Positions 9,463-17,062 of a stretch of 64,000 bases of DNA are shown piece by piece. The DNA comes from CAVOXO01 sp963700425 (GTDB lineage Bacteria; Actinomycetota; Acidimicrobiia; Acidimicrobiales; Microtrichaceae). The first letter of the stretch is position 1, and every line of letters begins with the position of its first letter. Location of the stretch: assembly GCA_963700425.1 (NCBI GenBank), contig CAVOXO010000001.1, forward strand, positions 1,550,001 through 1,614,000, written 5' to 3'. The notes under the pieces were generated by a model, which was not told the DNA's origin, made no database searches, and saw only the letters and a list, made by a program, of their open reading frames with translations. The translations under genes and the position numbers were made by a program.

Positions 9463-10185
9463 TCACATGGGCATCGTCGGGTCGCACACGGGTGCTGCTG
9501 TCGAGCAGGACTCCACCAGGGACACCGGTGAGGCATCCCGCGACGTGGTCCCGGCGGCGGGGTGGTGAACGAGTCCGATCAGGGTTCGATGCACGAACGC
9601 GAGAAACGCCTCGAACCCCGCCATGTCGGCCGTGATGCGCAGGTGGCCGTCGATCCGCTCGATGTCCAGCGCCGGGCAGAAGAACCCACCCCCCGGGGTG
9701 AAGAAGTGAGGCGAGCCGATCACCCCCCGCTCCCTGCCGATGTCCAGCGAGCTGTGCACGGCGGCGATGTCCGCATCGCCGGACGTCGGAACGCCCGCCG
9801 CCGCGGCGAGCTCGACGAGGACCGCGTCGTCGGAGATGTCGCGTCCGTGCTCGAACAGGGCATCACGGATCAGGATGCTCATCGCCTCGCCTGCGGCGTC
9901 GCCCACTGCGTACGCCGACTCGACGAGGCCCAGCGCGGGAATGGTCGTGGACGGGAACCGGTCCTCGCGGAATCCCCCGAACAGGTCCGGAGCGACCTGG
10001 GCGCGGAGGTCCGCCACCTCCTCACCGATGAACGCAGCGTCGAGCGGTGTGCCGTTGACGATCTCGAGCGGCCAGGGACGAACCCGGATACGCCGCGATG
10101 AACCGGCTGCGTCTCGGGCGGCGACGAACCGCCGGAGGCCGACGTGGGTGAAGGGGCACCAGATGTCTGCGTAGACCTCGATCAT
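9463..10185 (-). CDS. DsbA/FrnE-like thioredoxin-fold protein with CPFT in place of CxxC
   Basis: The protein of about 240 residues begins MIEVYADIWCPFTHVGLRRF, the usual start of DsbA-family 2-hydroxychromene-isomerase/FrnE proteins. The active-site position holds C-P-F-T, so the second redox cysteine is missing. RGVIGSPHFFTPGGGFFCPAL contains the cis-Pro loop. There is no signal peptide, so it is probably cytoplasmic; it may act as a glutathione- or mycothiol-type transferase or isomerase rather than a dithiol oxidase. A GTG one codon upstream (10188) is equally possible. It follows phyH and PAP2 in the same direction. Confidence 0.82.
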   Translation of the reverse strand: MIEVYADIWCPFTHVGLRRFVAARDAAGSSRRIRVRPWPLEIVNGTPLDAAFIGEEVADLRAQVAPDLFGGFREDRFPSTTIPALGLVESAYAVGDAAGEAMSILIRDALFEHGRDISDDAVLVELAAAAGVPTSGDADIAAVHSSLDIGRERGVIGSPHFFTPGGGFFCPALDIERIDGHLRITADMAGFEAFLAFVHRTLIGLVHHPAAGTTSRDASPVSLVESCSTAAPVCDPTMPM

Positions 10186-10192
10186 CACCGGG

Positions 10193-11137
10193 TCACGTTA
10201 CCGACGGAGAGGCGCGGCGGTGGACACTCCCGATGCCCGCCATGCGCGAGAGCGTCGACGCGGCGTCTCGACGGATGATTCGCCCCGCCCCACGCATCGT
10301 CGACAGCGCCCTCGTCCCGATCGGCGGCGGAGGATCACCGGGACCCAACAGTCGAGAGCGTCCGTGCCGAACGTGAACGAACCGCACCGGCTCACCATCG
10401 AGGACATGGGTGACCCGTTCCCCCGTCGAGATGTCGATCAGCGGTTCGCGCATCCGGTAGTGATGCCGGTCCATGTCACTGAGCATCGGCGTGATGTACG
10501 CATCGCCCTCGAAGAAGTAGTGCGTGACCTGCGACCACCTCGTCGCCGACGAATCCCGAACCGCTGCTCCCCCGTGGACCAGGTTCGCGGCCCAGATCAA
10601 CACCTCTCCCGACCGGGCATGGAACTCCTCGACCGGCATGCCGTCGACCCGCTGCTCGACGAGGTCCTCATAGAGCGAATAGTCGACCTCGCCGCTGTCG
10701 TCGCTCGCGTCGGCGGGGTTGATCACAGGAAGGCGATGACTCCCCGGGACGTAGCGGACCGGTCCCTGGTCGGCTTCTACGTCCTCCAGGGCCACCCACA
10801 CGCCCACCATCGACCCGCTGGGAAGAGAGTCGAAGTGGATCGTGTCGGCGTGCAGCCGCTGTTGTGTGCCGACCGCGAAGTTGAGGGTCTGGAACGGAAT
10901 CGGGCGACGCCCGACGAGGTCACGGAGCGCCGTGAGGATCATCGGATCCGAGGCGAGTCGGCTGACCGCACGGTGGGTCCGCCATGCATCGAGAGCCCTG
11001 GCGCCGTGCCGTGCCCCGAAGGCCCGGTCGTTCTCGAACGAACGTCTCACGGCCGCGATGGACCCGGGCGCTACTCGCTGTTCGAGTCGAAGCCAACCAT
11101 CCCGTTCGAAACGCTCCGCCACCGACGTCTCCGTCAC
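10193..11137 (-). CDS. Phytanoyl-CoA dioxygenase (PhyH) family protein
   Basis: An Fe(II)/2-oxoglutarate-dependent oxygenase of 314 residues. The iron-binding HxD is seen in RLHADTIHFDS and the distal His in LVHGGAAVRDSS; the following Arg region (TRWSQVTHYFF) would bind 2-oxoglutarate. VRYVPGSHRLPV is typical of the family. The start is GTG at 11137, overlapping the PAP2 stop by 4 bp (GTGA), so the two genes are translationally coupled. The tail after about residue 250 is basic and not conserved. Substrate unknown. Confidence 0.88.
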   Translation of the reverse strand: MTETSVAERFERDGWLRLEQRVAPGSIAAVRRSFENDRAFGARHGARALDAWRTHRAVSRLASDPMILTALRDLVGRRPIPFQTLNFAVGTQQRLHADTIHFDSLPSGSMVGVWVALEDVEADQGPVRYVPGSHRLPVINPADASDDSGEVDYSLYEDLVEQRVDGMPVEEFHARSGEVLIWAANLVHGGAAVRDSSATRWSQVTHYFFEGDAYITPMLSDMDRHHYRMREPLIDISTGERVTHVLDGEPVRFVHVRHGRSRLLGPGDPPPPIGTRALSTMRGAGRIIRRDAASTLSRMAGIGSVHRRASPSVT

Positions 11138-11865
11138 GGCTCCGCTCGCTCCCCGGCGTCGGATCGATCGCCGGTCCACAAGGCCGTGAGGCGGGGGCGG
11201 GCCCAACCCGCCAGGACCAGGATCACGACCCACAGGGTGGCGACCGCCCATCCGCAGAGGACATCGGACGGCCAGTGGACCGCCAGGTAGATCCTCGAGG
11301 ATCCGACGCCCAGGGCGATGGCCACGGCGGTGGCGGCGAGGACGATCCGGACAGGGCTGCGGGGGGCAAGGACGATTCCGGCCACGGCGATCGCCGAGAA
11401 GCAGGCGACCGACTGCGTCGCGTGTCCGGAGGGAAACGCCGGGCCGGATGCCGGTGCCAGCCACAGTGCCTCGGGTGGGCGCGGTCGATCGACGACGTAC
11501 TTCGTGGCAAGTGTGGCGATCCCTGCTCCCGCAGACGCCGCCGCCACGAAGACCCCGAGGCGGTAGCGGCGAGCCCTCGCGAGGGCAGTGGCCGTGATCG
11601 TGACCACTGAAACGACGATCCAGGTGTCTCCCAGATGAGTGACCGCCTGAGCCGCCCGGGTCAGCGCCGGAGTGCGTTGCTCGACAACCCACTGAAGGAT
11701 CACGGGGTCCGCCCGCGCCGCGTCGTCCCCGCCCATGACGTCGTCGAGCAGCTTGGCGATGATCAGGGCACACATCGACACGACCCCGAGCCCCACGATC
11801 GTGGAGCCGACGAGACGGAGATGGTCAGCGGGGGTGGGGCCGAACCCCACGCGCCCGGTCCTCAT
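11134..11865 (-). CDS. PAP2-superfamily membrane phosphatase
   Basis: The 243-residue integral membrane protein carries the three PAP2 phosphatase motifs: KYVVDRPRP (KxxxxxxRP), PAFPSGHAT (PSGH) and SRIYLAVHWPSDV (SRxxxxxHxxxD). Five or six hydrophobic helices surround them. Family members dephosphorylate phosphatidate, undecaprenyl pyrophosphate or phosphatidylglycerol phosphate; which applies here is unclear. It overlaps the phyH gene by 4 bp. Confidence 0.9.
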   Translation of the reverse strand: MRTGRVGFGPTPADHLRLVGSTIVGLGVVSMCALIIAKLLDDVMGGDDAARADPVILQWVVEQRTPALTRAAQAVTHLGDTWIVVSVVTITATALARARRYRLGVFVAAASAGAGIATLATKYVVDRPRPPEALWLAPASGPAFPSGHATQSVACFSAIAVAGIVLAPRSPVRIVLAATAVAIALGVGSSRIYLAVHWPSDVLCGWAVATLWVVILVLAGWARPRLTALWTGDRSDAGERAEP

Positions 11866-11905
11866 CGCGTCCGTCGTTGCCGGGTACGGAGCGGCGTGGC
11901 CGACA

Positions 11906-12952
11906 TCACCGCGAGTCGGGTACGACCACGGCGCGCCCCTCCAACGTCCCGGCCCGCATCATGTCGTAGGCGTCGGCGGCCTCCTCGAGGGCGAAGCGCT
12001 GAACGCTCGGACGGATGCGGCCCGACTCTGCGAGAGCGATCACCTCGACGAGTTCGGGCAGCGTTCCCCAGTAGCCGGTCGACATCGACACACCCCGGCC
12101 CATCGAGAAGAAGTTGACCGGGAGCGACCCCATCCCCAGTCCGACGATCGTGAGCTGCCCCCGTGTGCGGGTCACCGCGGCGCCCAGTGCCATCGTCTGA
12201 TCCACGCCGACCAGATCGAGGGACATCTCGGCGCCGTTCCCTCCCGTCATGCCCAGGATCTCCGTGGCCGCGTCGTCGTTGGCCATGACGGCATGGGTCG
12301 CTCCGAGGGTCATCGCCCGGTCGAGCGTGTCCTGGTCGCGGTCCACCACGATCACGTTCGCCGGCGTGAGGGCGCGGAGGATCTGGATCGCCATGTGGCC
12401 GAGTCCCCCGGCCCCGATGACCACGGCGGTCGATCCGGGCACGAGGACCCCAAGTGATCGCTTGATCGCATGGTAGGGAGTGAGGCCGGCGTCGGTGAGC
12501 GGTGCGGCCAGAACCGGGTCCAGATCGCCCAGCGGGACGACCCAGCGACGGTGCGGGACCAACATGAACTCGGCCATTCCACCGTCGAACCCGATCCCAC
12601 CTCCCACCGCACCGACGGCGCCCTGACCTTCGCAGTAGTTCTCCGCCCCCGACAGGCACGTCCGACATCGGCCGCACCCCCAGGCTCCGTACACCGCGAC
12701 CGCCTCACCGATGTCGAGCCCGGTGACGCCGGGTCCGACCGCGTGGACCCATCCCGCGTTCTCGTGGCCGACCGTGAAGGGAGGGTCGAAGGGCATGAGA
12801 CCCTCGACGTAGTCGTCGAACAGGTGGATGTCGGAGTGGCAGGCGCCCGAGCCACCGATGCGCACGACCACCTCTCCCGGCCCTGGATCGGGTTCGGAGA
12901 CCTCGCAGATCTCGAGGTCGTGGCCCCATGCCGTGAGCCGCAGCGCCTTCAT
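11906..12952 (-). CDS. Zinc-dependent alcohol dehydrogenase
   Basis: A medium-chain NAD(P)-dependent dehydrogenase of 348 residues. The catalytic zinc ligands are in GACHSDIH and GHENAG, the structural zinc site is GCGRCRTCLSGAENYC, and the Rossmann motif is VVIGAGGLGHMA, followed by VVDRDQDTLD with Asp favouring NAD. ATG at 12952 is preferred; an in-frame TTG at 12964 is possible. It is divergent from the site-2 protease gene, and a perfect palindrome lies in between. Substrate not predictable. Confidence 0.92.
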   Translation of the reverse strand: MKALRLTAWGHDLEICEVSEPDPGPGEVVVRIGGSGACHSDIHLFDDYVEGLMPFDPPFTVGHENAGWVHAVGPGVTGLDIGEAVAVYGAWGCGRCRTCLSGAENYCEGQGAVGAVGGGIGFDGGMAEFMLVPHRRWVVPLGDLDPVLAAPLTDAGLTPYHAIKRSLGVLVPGSTAVVIGAGGLGHMAIQILRALTPANVIVVDRDQDTLDRAMTLGATHAVMANDDAATEILGMTGGNGAEMSLDLVGVDQTMALGAAVTRTRGQLTIVGLGMGSLPVNFFSMGRGVSMSTGYWGTLPELVEVIALAESGRIRPSVQRFALEEAADAYDMMRAGTLEGRAVVVPDSR

Positions 12953-12970
12953 GGCCCCATCCAAGCAGAT

Positions 12971-12992
12971 CGAGGGCGCCGCGGCGCCCTCG
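12971..12992. promoter_or_regulatory. Perfect 22-bp palindrome in divergent promoter region
   Basis: The sequence from 12971 to 12992 equals its own reverse complement (arms CGAGGGCGCC and GGCGCCCTCG, 10 bp each plus a central GC). It lies 19 bp upstream of the alcohol dehydrogenase start and 70 bp upstream of the protease start. It could be a dimer operator or a very GC-rich hairpin in the leader. Confidence 0.5.
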
Positions 12993-13011
12993 ACGCGGGA
13001 TCGCCTCCGAT

Positions 13012-13026
13012 GTGACGTTGTCCTCT
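13012..13026 (+). promoter_or_regulatory. Weak DosR-box-like element before the site-2 protease
   Basis: GTGACGTTGTCCTCT matches the window's element at about 10 of 15 positions and lies 35 bp before GTG 13062. It is listed because the M. tuberculosis homologue Rv2625c belongs to the DosR regulon; the match alone is weak. Confidence 0.25.
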
Positions 13027-13061
13027 GTTCACGAAGGGCCGCCTCGGTGTCGACTTGAGTC

Positions 13062-14198
13062 GTGCACGAGAGCTTCTCCCTGGGTCGGATCGCCGGAATG
13101 CGGGTGGGCGCGAACTGGAGCCTGCTCGTCGTCGTGTGGCTGATCGCGTGGAGTCTCGCCGATGTTCAGCTGCCCCTCAGCGCACCGGACTACGGACGCG
13201 CCGCGTACTGGGTTGTCGGCGCCGTCGGTGCAGTGACGTTCTTCGCGTGTCTCCTGGCCCATGAGCTCGCGCACTCGATGGTCGCCCGGCGACACGGGGT
13301 CGAAGTCGAGGGGATCGTTCTGTGGCTGTTCGGAGGCGTGTCCCAGTTGAAGGACGATCCGCCCGACGCCGATGCGGAACTCCGGATCGCGGTGGCGGGT
13401 CCTGCGACGAGCATTGCGATCGCCCTGGGATTCCTGGGTCTCACACTCGCGGTGAACGCCACCGGTGGCCCCGCCCTGGTGGCCGCCGGCCTCGGATGGC
13501 TGGGATGGATCAACGGTGTTCTCGCCGTGTTCAACCTGGTGCCGGCCTTCCCTCTCGACGGCGGCCGGGTGCTCCGGGCCTGGCTCTGGAGACGACACGG
13601 TGACAAGGTCCGTGCGACGGCGACGGCGGCTACCGCCGGGCGGGTCTTCGGCTATGTGCTCATCGGGCTCGGCCTCGCCGAATTCGCTCTCGGTGGATCG
13701 CTCGGCGGGATATGGCTCGTGTTCCTCGGATGGTTCCTCCTCGCGGCATCGGCGGCGGAGGCCACTCGTTCCGTCTTCGACACCCAGCTCGCCGGAGTTC
13801 CCGCCTCGGCAGCGATGACCGCCGACCCGATCGTCGCCCCCGCGGCCATCACCGTCCAACAACTGGTCGACGACTGGCTCTATCGCCATCGCTGCTCCAC
13901 CTTTCCCCTCGTCGAGGCCGATGGAGCAGTGAGTGGTCTGGTGACGATCGCCAGGGTGAAACAGGTCCCGGCGGATCGTCGGACCACGACCCCGGTGCGC
14001 GCCATCGCCGCAGGAGCAGCCGAGATCGTTCGTTGCGAGATCGATGAGCCGCTGATCACCGTTGTCGGACGCATGAACGAATCGCCCGACCAGCGCGCCC
14101 TCGTCTACGACGGTGGACGGCTCGCGGGCATCGTGTCGCCGAGCGACGTCGCCCGAATCCTCGAACGGACCGAACTGATCCACGAACGACAGCCGTGA
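13062..14198 (+). CDS. rip3: Site-2 protease with CBS domains (Rip3/Rv2625c-like)
   Basis: An intramembrane zinc metalloprotease of 378 residues. It starts with GTG at 13062; MHESFSLGRIAGMRVGANWSL aligns with the start of Rv2625c, which supports this choice over ATG 13098. The catalytic motif HELAHSM lies in a membrane helix near residue 68, and the third zinc ligand is in FNLVPAFPLDGGR. About six hydrophobic helices precede a C-terminal CBS pair (about 250-375, with SAAMTADPIVAP). Rv2625c is a DosR-regulon gene. The substrate here is unknown. Confidence 0.92.
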   Translation: MHESFSLGRIAGMRVGANWSLLVVVWLIAWSLADVQLPLSAPDYGRAAYWVVGAVGAVTFFACLLAHELAHSMVARRHGVEVEGIVLWLFGGVSQLKDDPPDADAELRIAVAGPATSIAIALGFLGLTLAVNATGGPALVAAGLGWLGWINGVLAVFNLVPAFPLDGGRVLRAWLWRRHGDKVRATATAATAGRVFGYVLIGLGLAEFALGGSLGGIWLVFLGWFLLAASAAEATRSVFDTQLAGVPASAAMTADPIVAPAAITVQQLVDDWLYRHRCSTFPLVEADGAVSGLVTIARVKQVPADRRTTTPVRAIAAGAAEIVRCEIDEPLITVVGRMNESPDQRALVYDGGRLAGIVSPSDVARILERTELIHERQP

Positions 14199-14235
14199 GG
14201 GCTGCTCGTCCACGACTTCACAGGAGTTCCAACCC

Positions 14236-14538
14236 ATGAACGACAGCCACGACGACGACGAACGAGAGAACGCAGATGAGGGTGACCACGCGGGGTTGGC
14301 CGGCCGATTCGGGTGGGCCGACTCCGAGGACGGCTCGCCCGAATCGGCCGCGACGGAGGCTGACGGTGCCGAACACTTCTTCGGTCACGTCGACCCCACC
14401 GATGACGTGGTCCATGGCCGTCTGATGGCGCCCGACGAGGGCGGCAACGACGACGTCGCCGAACTCGTGGCGACGGAGTACCCGGTCGACGATCCCCTCG
14501 CTCCCGAGGAGTCGGCCCTGCACATCGAGGAACACTGA
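14236..14538 (+). CDS. Small acidic hypothetical protein (100 aa)
   Basis: ATG at 14236 follows AGGAG about 10 nt upstream and lies 37 bp after the site-2 protease stop, so it is probably in the same operon. The protein is strongly acidic (Asp/Glu-rich throughout, e.g. HDDDERENADEGD) and has no hydrophobic segment. A middle part reads GAEHFFGHVDPTDDVVHGRL. No family recognised; probably soluble and largely disordered. Confidence 0.65.
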   Translation: MNDSHDDDERENADEGDHAGLAGRFGWADSEDGSPESAATEADGAEHFFGHVDPTDDVVHGRLMAPDEGGNDDVAELVATEYPVDDPLAPEESALHIEEH

Positions 14539-14561
14539 CCGTTCCCAAACGAGCGCCACCG

Positions 14562-15965
14562 TCAGCCGGCGTCGAGGCGTACCCGTTCGTCGAGGCGTGC
14601 GGCAACCGCCGTCCAACCCAGCTCCCGGGTGACCGCTGACTCCAGCCCCGCCGACGACTCCGCCTCGCCGTGGACTGCATAGACGACGTCGGGACGAGCG
14701 CCGGAGCCTCGGATCCACCCGACGAGCTCGGACCGGTCGGCGTGGGTGCTCATCGCTGTCAGGAGCGGGACCTCGGCGCGTACCGGCCAGTAGCGCCCCA
14801 ACATCTTGAGCGTCCGCTCCCCTGCTACGAGTCGGCTCCCCCGGGTACCCGCCGCCTGATACCCGATCAGCGCAATGGTGTTGCGGCTGTCGGAGATGCG
14901 ATGGGCGACGTGGTGTATCACCCGTCCGCCGGTGAGCATCCCGGAGGCCGAGATGATGATCATCGGCCGATCGTCGTCGTTGAGACGCTTCGACTCGTCC
15001 ACGCTGCGTACCACCTTGAGGCCGGGCACCCACAGGGGGTCGGTCCCGACCAGCTCGGGGCGGACGTCGGCCGAACCGTTGACGAACGCGTCGCGATACA
15101 CCGCGAGCGCGGCCGACGCCATGGGGCTGTCCAACCAGACGGGTACCTCGGGGATCGCCCCCGACGCCGCCAGTCGACCCAGATGGAACAGAACGACGTC
15201 GGTCCGATCGACCGCGAACGCAGGGATGATCACCGAACCCTTCCGCGAGATCGTTCTGCTGATCACCTCGCCCAGCTGTTCCGCCGGATCGACGGTGTCG
15301 TGCTCGCGGTCACCGTAGGTCGACTCGGACACGATCACGTCGACGTCGGGTCGGGAGTCGGGGGGCAACAGGAGCGGATGACAGGGCCGTCCCAGATCAC
15401 CGGTGAAGACGATCGATCGGTTGCGCTCGCCGTCGATGTGGATTCGTACCCAGGCGGACCCGAGAATGTGGCCCGCGCGGCCCAGCCGAAACGACCAGCC
15501 GCTCTGGGCGCGCTCCTCGCCGTAGGGCACCGCAACGATGGACGCCAGAGCGCGGCGGGCGTCGGCCTCGGTGAACAGCGGGAGGGCCGGATCATGGCGC
15601 GAGTAGCCCCGCCGATTGGCGGAACGCGCTTCCTCCTGGGCCAGCCGGCCGCTGTCGGGCAACATGATCTGCAGGAGTGCCGCGGTGTCGGAGCTGCAGT
15701 AGACGGGGCCGGAGAAACCGTCGCGCACCACCACCGGCAGGTAACCGCAGTGATCGATGTGGGCATGGGTGAGGACGACGGCGTCGATCGATGAAGGGTC
15801 GACCCCCAGCCCCGACCAGTTCCGTTGACGCAGCTCCTTGGCGCCTTGATAGAGACCGCAATCGACGAGAACGCGCTGCTCTGGGGTGTCGACGAGGAAC
15901 CGGCTGCCCGTCACGGAGCCGGCGGCACCGAGAAAGGTCAGGGTCGGGGCTCGTTCAGGGGTCAT
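14562..15965 (-). CDS. Metallo-beta-lactamase / beta-CASP ribonuclease-like protein
   Basis: The 467-residue protein has the MBL zinc motif THAHIDHCGYLP (residues 66-77), further metal ligands in GHILGSAWV and FTGDLGRP, and the beta-CASP and RMMBL signatures ISASGMLTGGRVIHH, GYQAAGTRG and STHADRSEL. This is the CPSF73-like/YSH1 class, expected to cleave RNA in the cytoplasm. ATG at 15965 overlaps the upstream dehydrogenase stop by 4 bp (ATGA). It ends a three-gene operon with a DosR-box-like element at its head. Confidence 0.92.
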   Translation of the reverse strand: MTPERAPTLTFLGAAGSVTGSRFLVDTPEQRVLVDCGLYQGAKELRQRNWSGLGVDPSSIDAVVLTHAHIDHCGYLPVVVRDGFSGPVYCSSDTAALLQIMLPDSGRLAQEEARSANRRGYSRHDPALPLFTEADARRALASIVAVPYGEERAQSGWSFRLGRAGHILGSAWVRIHIDGERNRSIVFTGDLGRPCHPLLLPPDSRPDVDVIVSESTYGDREHDTVDPAEQLGEVISRTISRKGSVIIPAFAVDRTDVVLFHLGRLAASGAIPEVPVWLDSPMASAALAVYRDAFVNGSADVRPELVGTDPLWVPGLKVVRSVDESKRLNDDDRPMIIISASGMLTGGRVIHHVAHRISDSRNTIALIGYQAAGTRGSRLVAGERTLKMLGRYWPVRAEVPLLTAMSTHADRSELVGWIRGSGARPDVVYAVHGEAESSAGLESAVTRELGWTAVAARLDERVRLDAG

Positions 15966-17008
15966 CGCGCTCCGTCGTCGCTCGGAGGGGGATCGTCGTG
16001 TGTCGAAGGGCTCATCGTCAGGACCGCGGCCCCGGCCAGACGACCCGAGTCGACGTCGGCGAGCGCATCGGAGAGCTCGACGAAGGGATACTCCGTCGTC
16101 GTCGGACGCAGTGGAATGCGCTCGGCCAGGGCCAGCAGCTCTTCGCCGTCGGCTCTGGTGTTGGCGGTGACGCTCCGAATCTGGCGTTCCTCGAAGAGGT
16201 CGGCGTCGTAGTCGAGCGGCGGGATGGTACTGAGATGGATCCCCGCGACCGCCAGTGTGCCGCCCCGATCGAGGGCCCGGAGGGCCACGGGAACGAGCTC
16301 CCCGACGGGCGCGAACAGGATCGCCGAATCGAGAGGAATCGACGGATCGTCGTGGGTGTCGCACGCCGAGGTCGCGCCGATGTCGAGTGCGAGACTCCGA
16401 GCCGTGAGAGACCTGGTGAACACGTGAACCTCGGCGCCCTCGGCGAGCGCCAGCTGTGCGACGAGGTGGGCGGAGGCACCGAAGCCGAAGAGACCGAGCC
16501 GCCCCCCGGGGGGTAGGTCCGCCCGCCGCAGCGCCCGGTAGCCGACGATGCCGGAACAGAGCAGCGGCGCCGCCGACACGTCGTCGAACGAATCAGGAAG
16601 GGCGTAGGCGAATGCCTCGTCGACAACGGCCAGCTCGGCGAACCCCCCGTCGTCGTCCCAGCCGGTGAAGCGAGGAGCGAGACACAGGTTCTCCGACCCA
16701 CGGCGGCAGAAACGACACCGACCGCACGTCCCGCGGAGCCAGGCGATACCAACCCGTTGGCCCACCTCGAATCTCGTCGCTCCCGGCCCTCGGCGGTCTA
16801 TCGTGCCGACGATCTCGTGTCCCGGGACGACCTCGGGCCGCCGGGGGCGGAGATCACCCGCGGCAAGGTGGAGATCGGTTCGGCACACGCCGCAGGCGGA
16901 GACCCGCACGAGTACCTGTCCCCGGGTCGGTTCCGGATCGGCCTTCTCCCCCAACACCAAGGGCCGATCCACGGCCGGTCCCGCCCGGTCGACCCACCAC
17001 GCTCTCAC
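15962..17008 (-). CDS. Zinc-dependent alcohol dehydrogenase (AdhA-like)
   Basis: The medium-chain dehydrogenase has 348 residues, with catalytic zinc ligands in GVCRTDLH and GHEIVG and the structural site GTCGRCRFCRRGSENLC. The Rossmann loop is LGLFGFGASAHLV, a variant of GxGxxG seen in the AdhA subgroup. Start GTG at 17008. It sits between the methyltransferase/esterase fusion (54 bp upstream) and the beta-CASP gene (4-bp overlap). Confidence 0.9.
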   Translation of the reverse strand: MRAWWVDRAGPAVDRPLVLGEKADPEPTRGQVLVRVSACGVCRTDLHLAAGDLRPRRPEVVPGHEIVGTIDRRGPGATRFEVGQRVGIAWLRGTCGRCRFCRRGSENLCLAPRFTGWDDDGGFAELAVVDEAFAYALPDSFDDVSAAPLLCSGIVGYRALRRADLPPGGRLGLFGFGASAHLVAQLALAEGAEVHVFTRSLTARSLALDIGATSACDTHDDPSIPLDSAILFAPVGELVPVALRALDRGGTLAVAGIHLSTIPPLDYDADLFEERQIRSVTANTRADGEELLALAERIPLRPTTTEYPFVELSDALADVDSGRLAGAAVLTMSPSTHDDPPPSDDGAR

Positions 17009-17062
17009 CGGACCGAACCGGTCGTGAGCAGGGGGCTGTTCGGCCGCGGTGTGGTCACCGGG

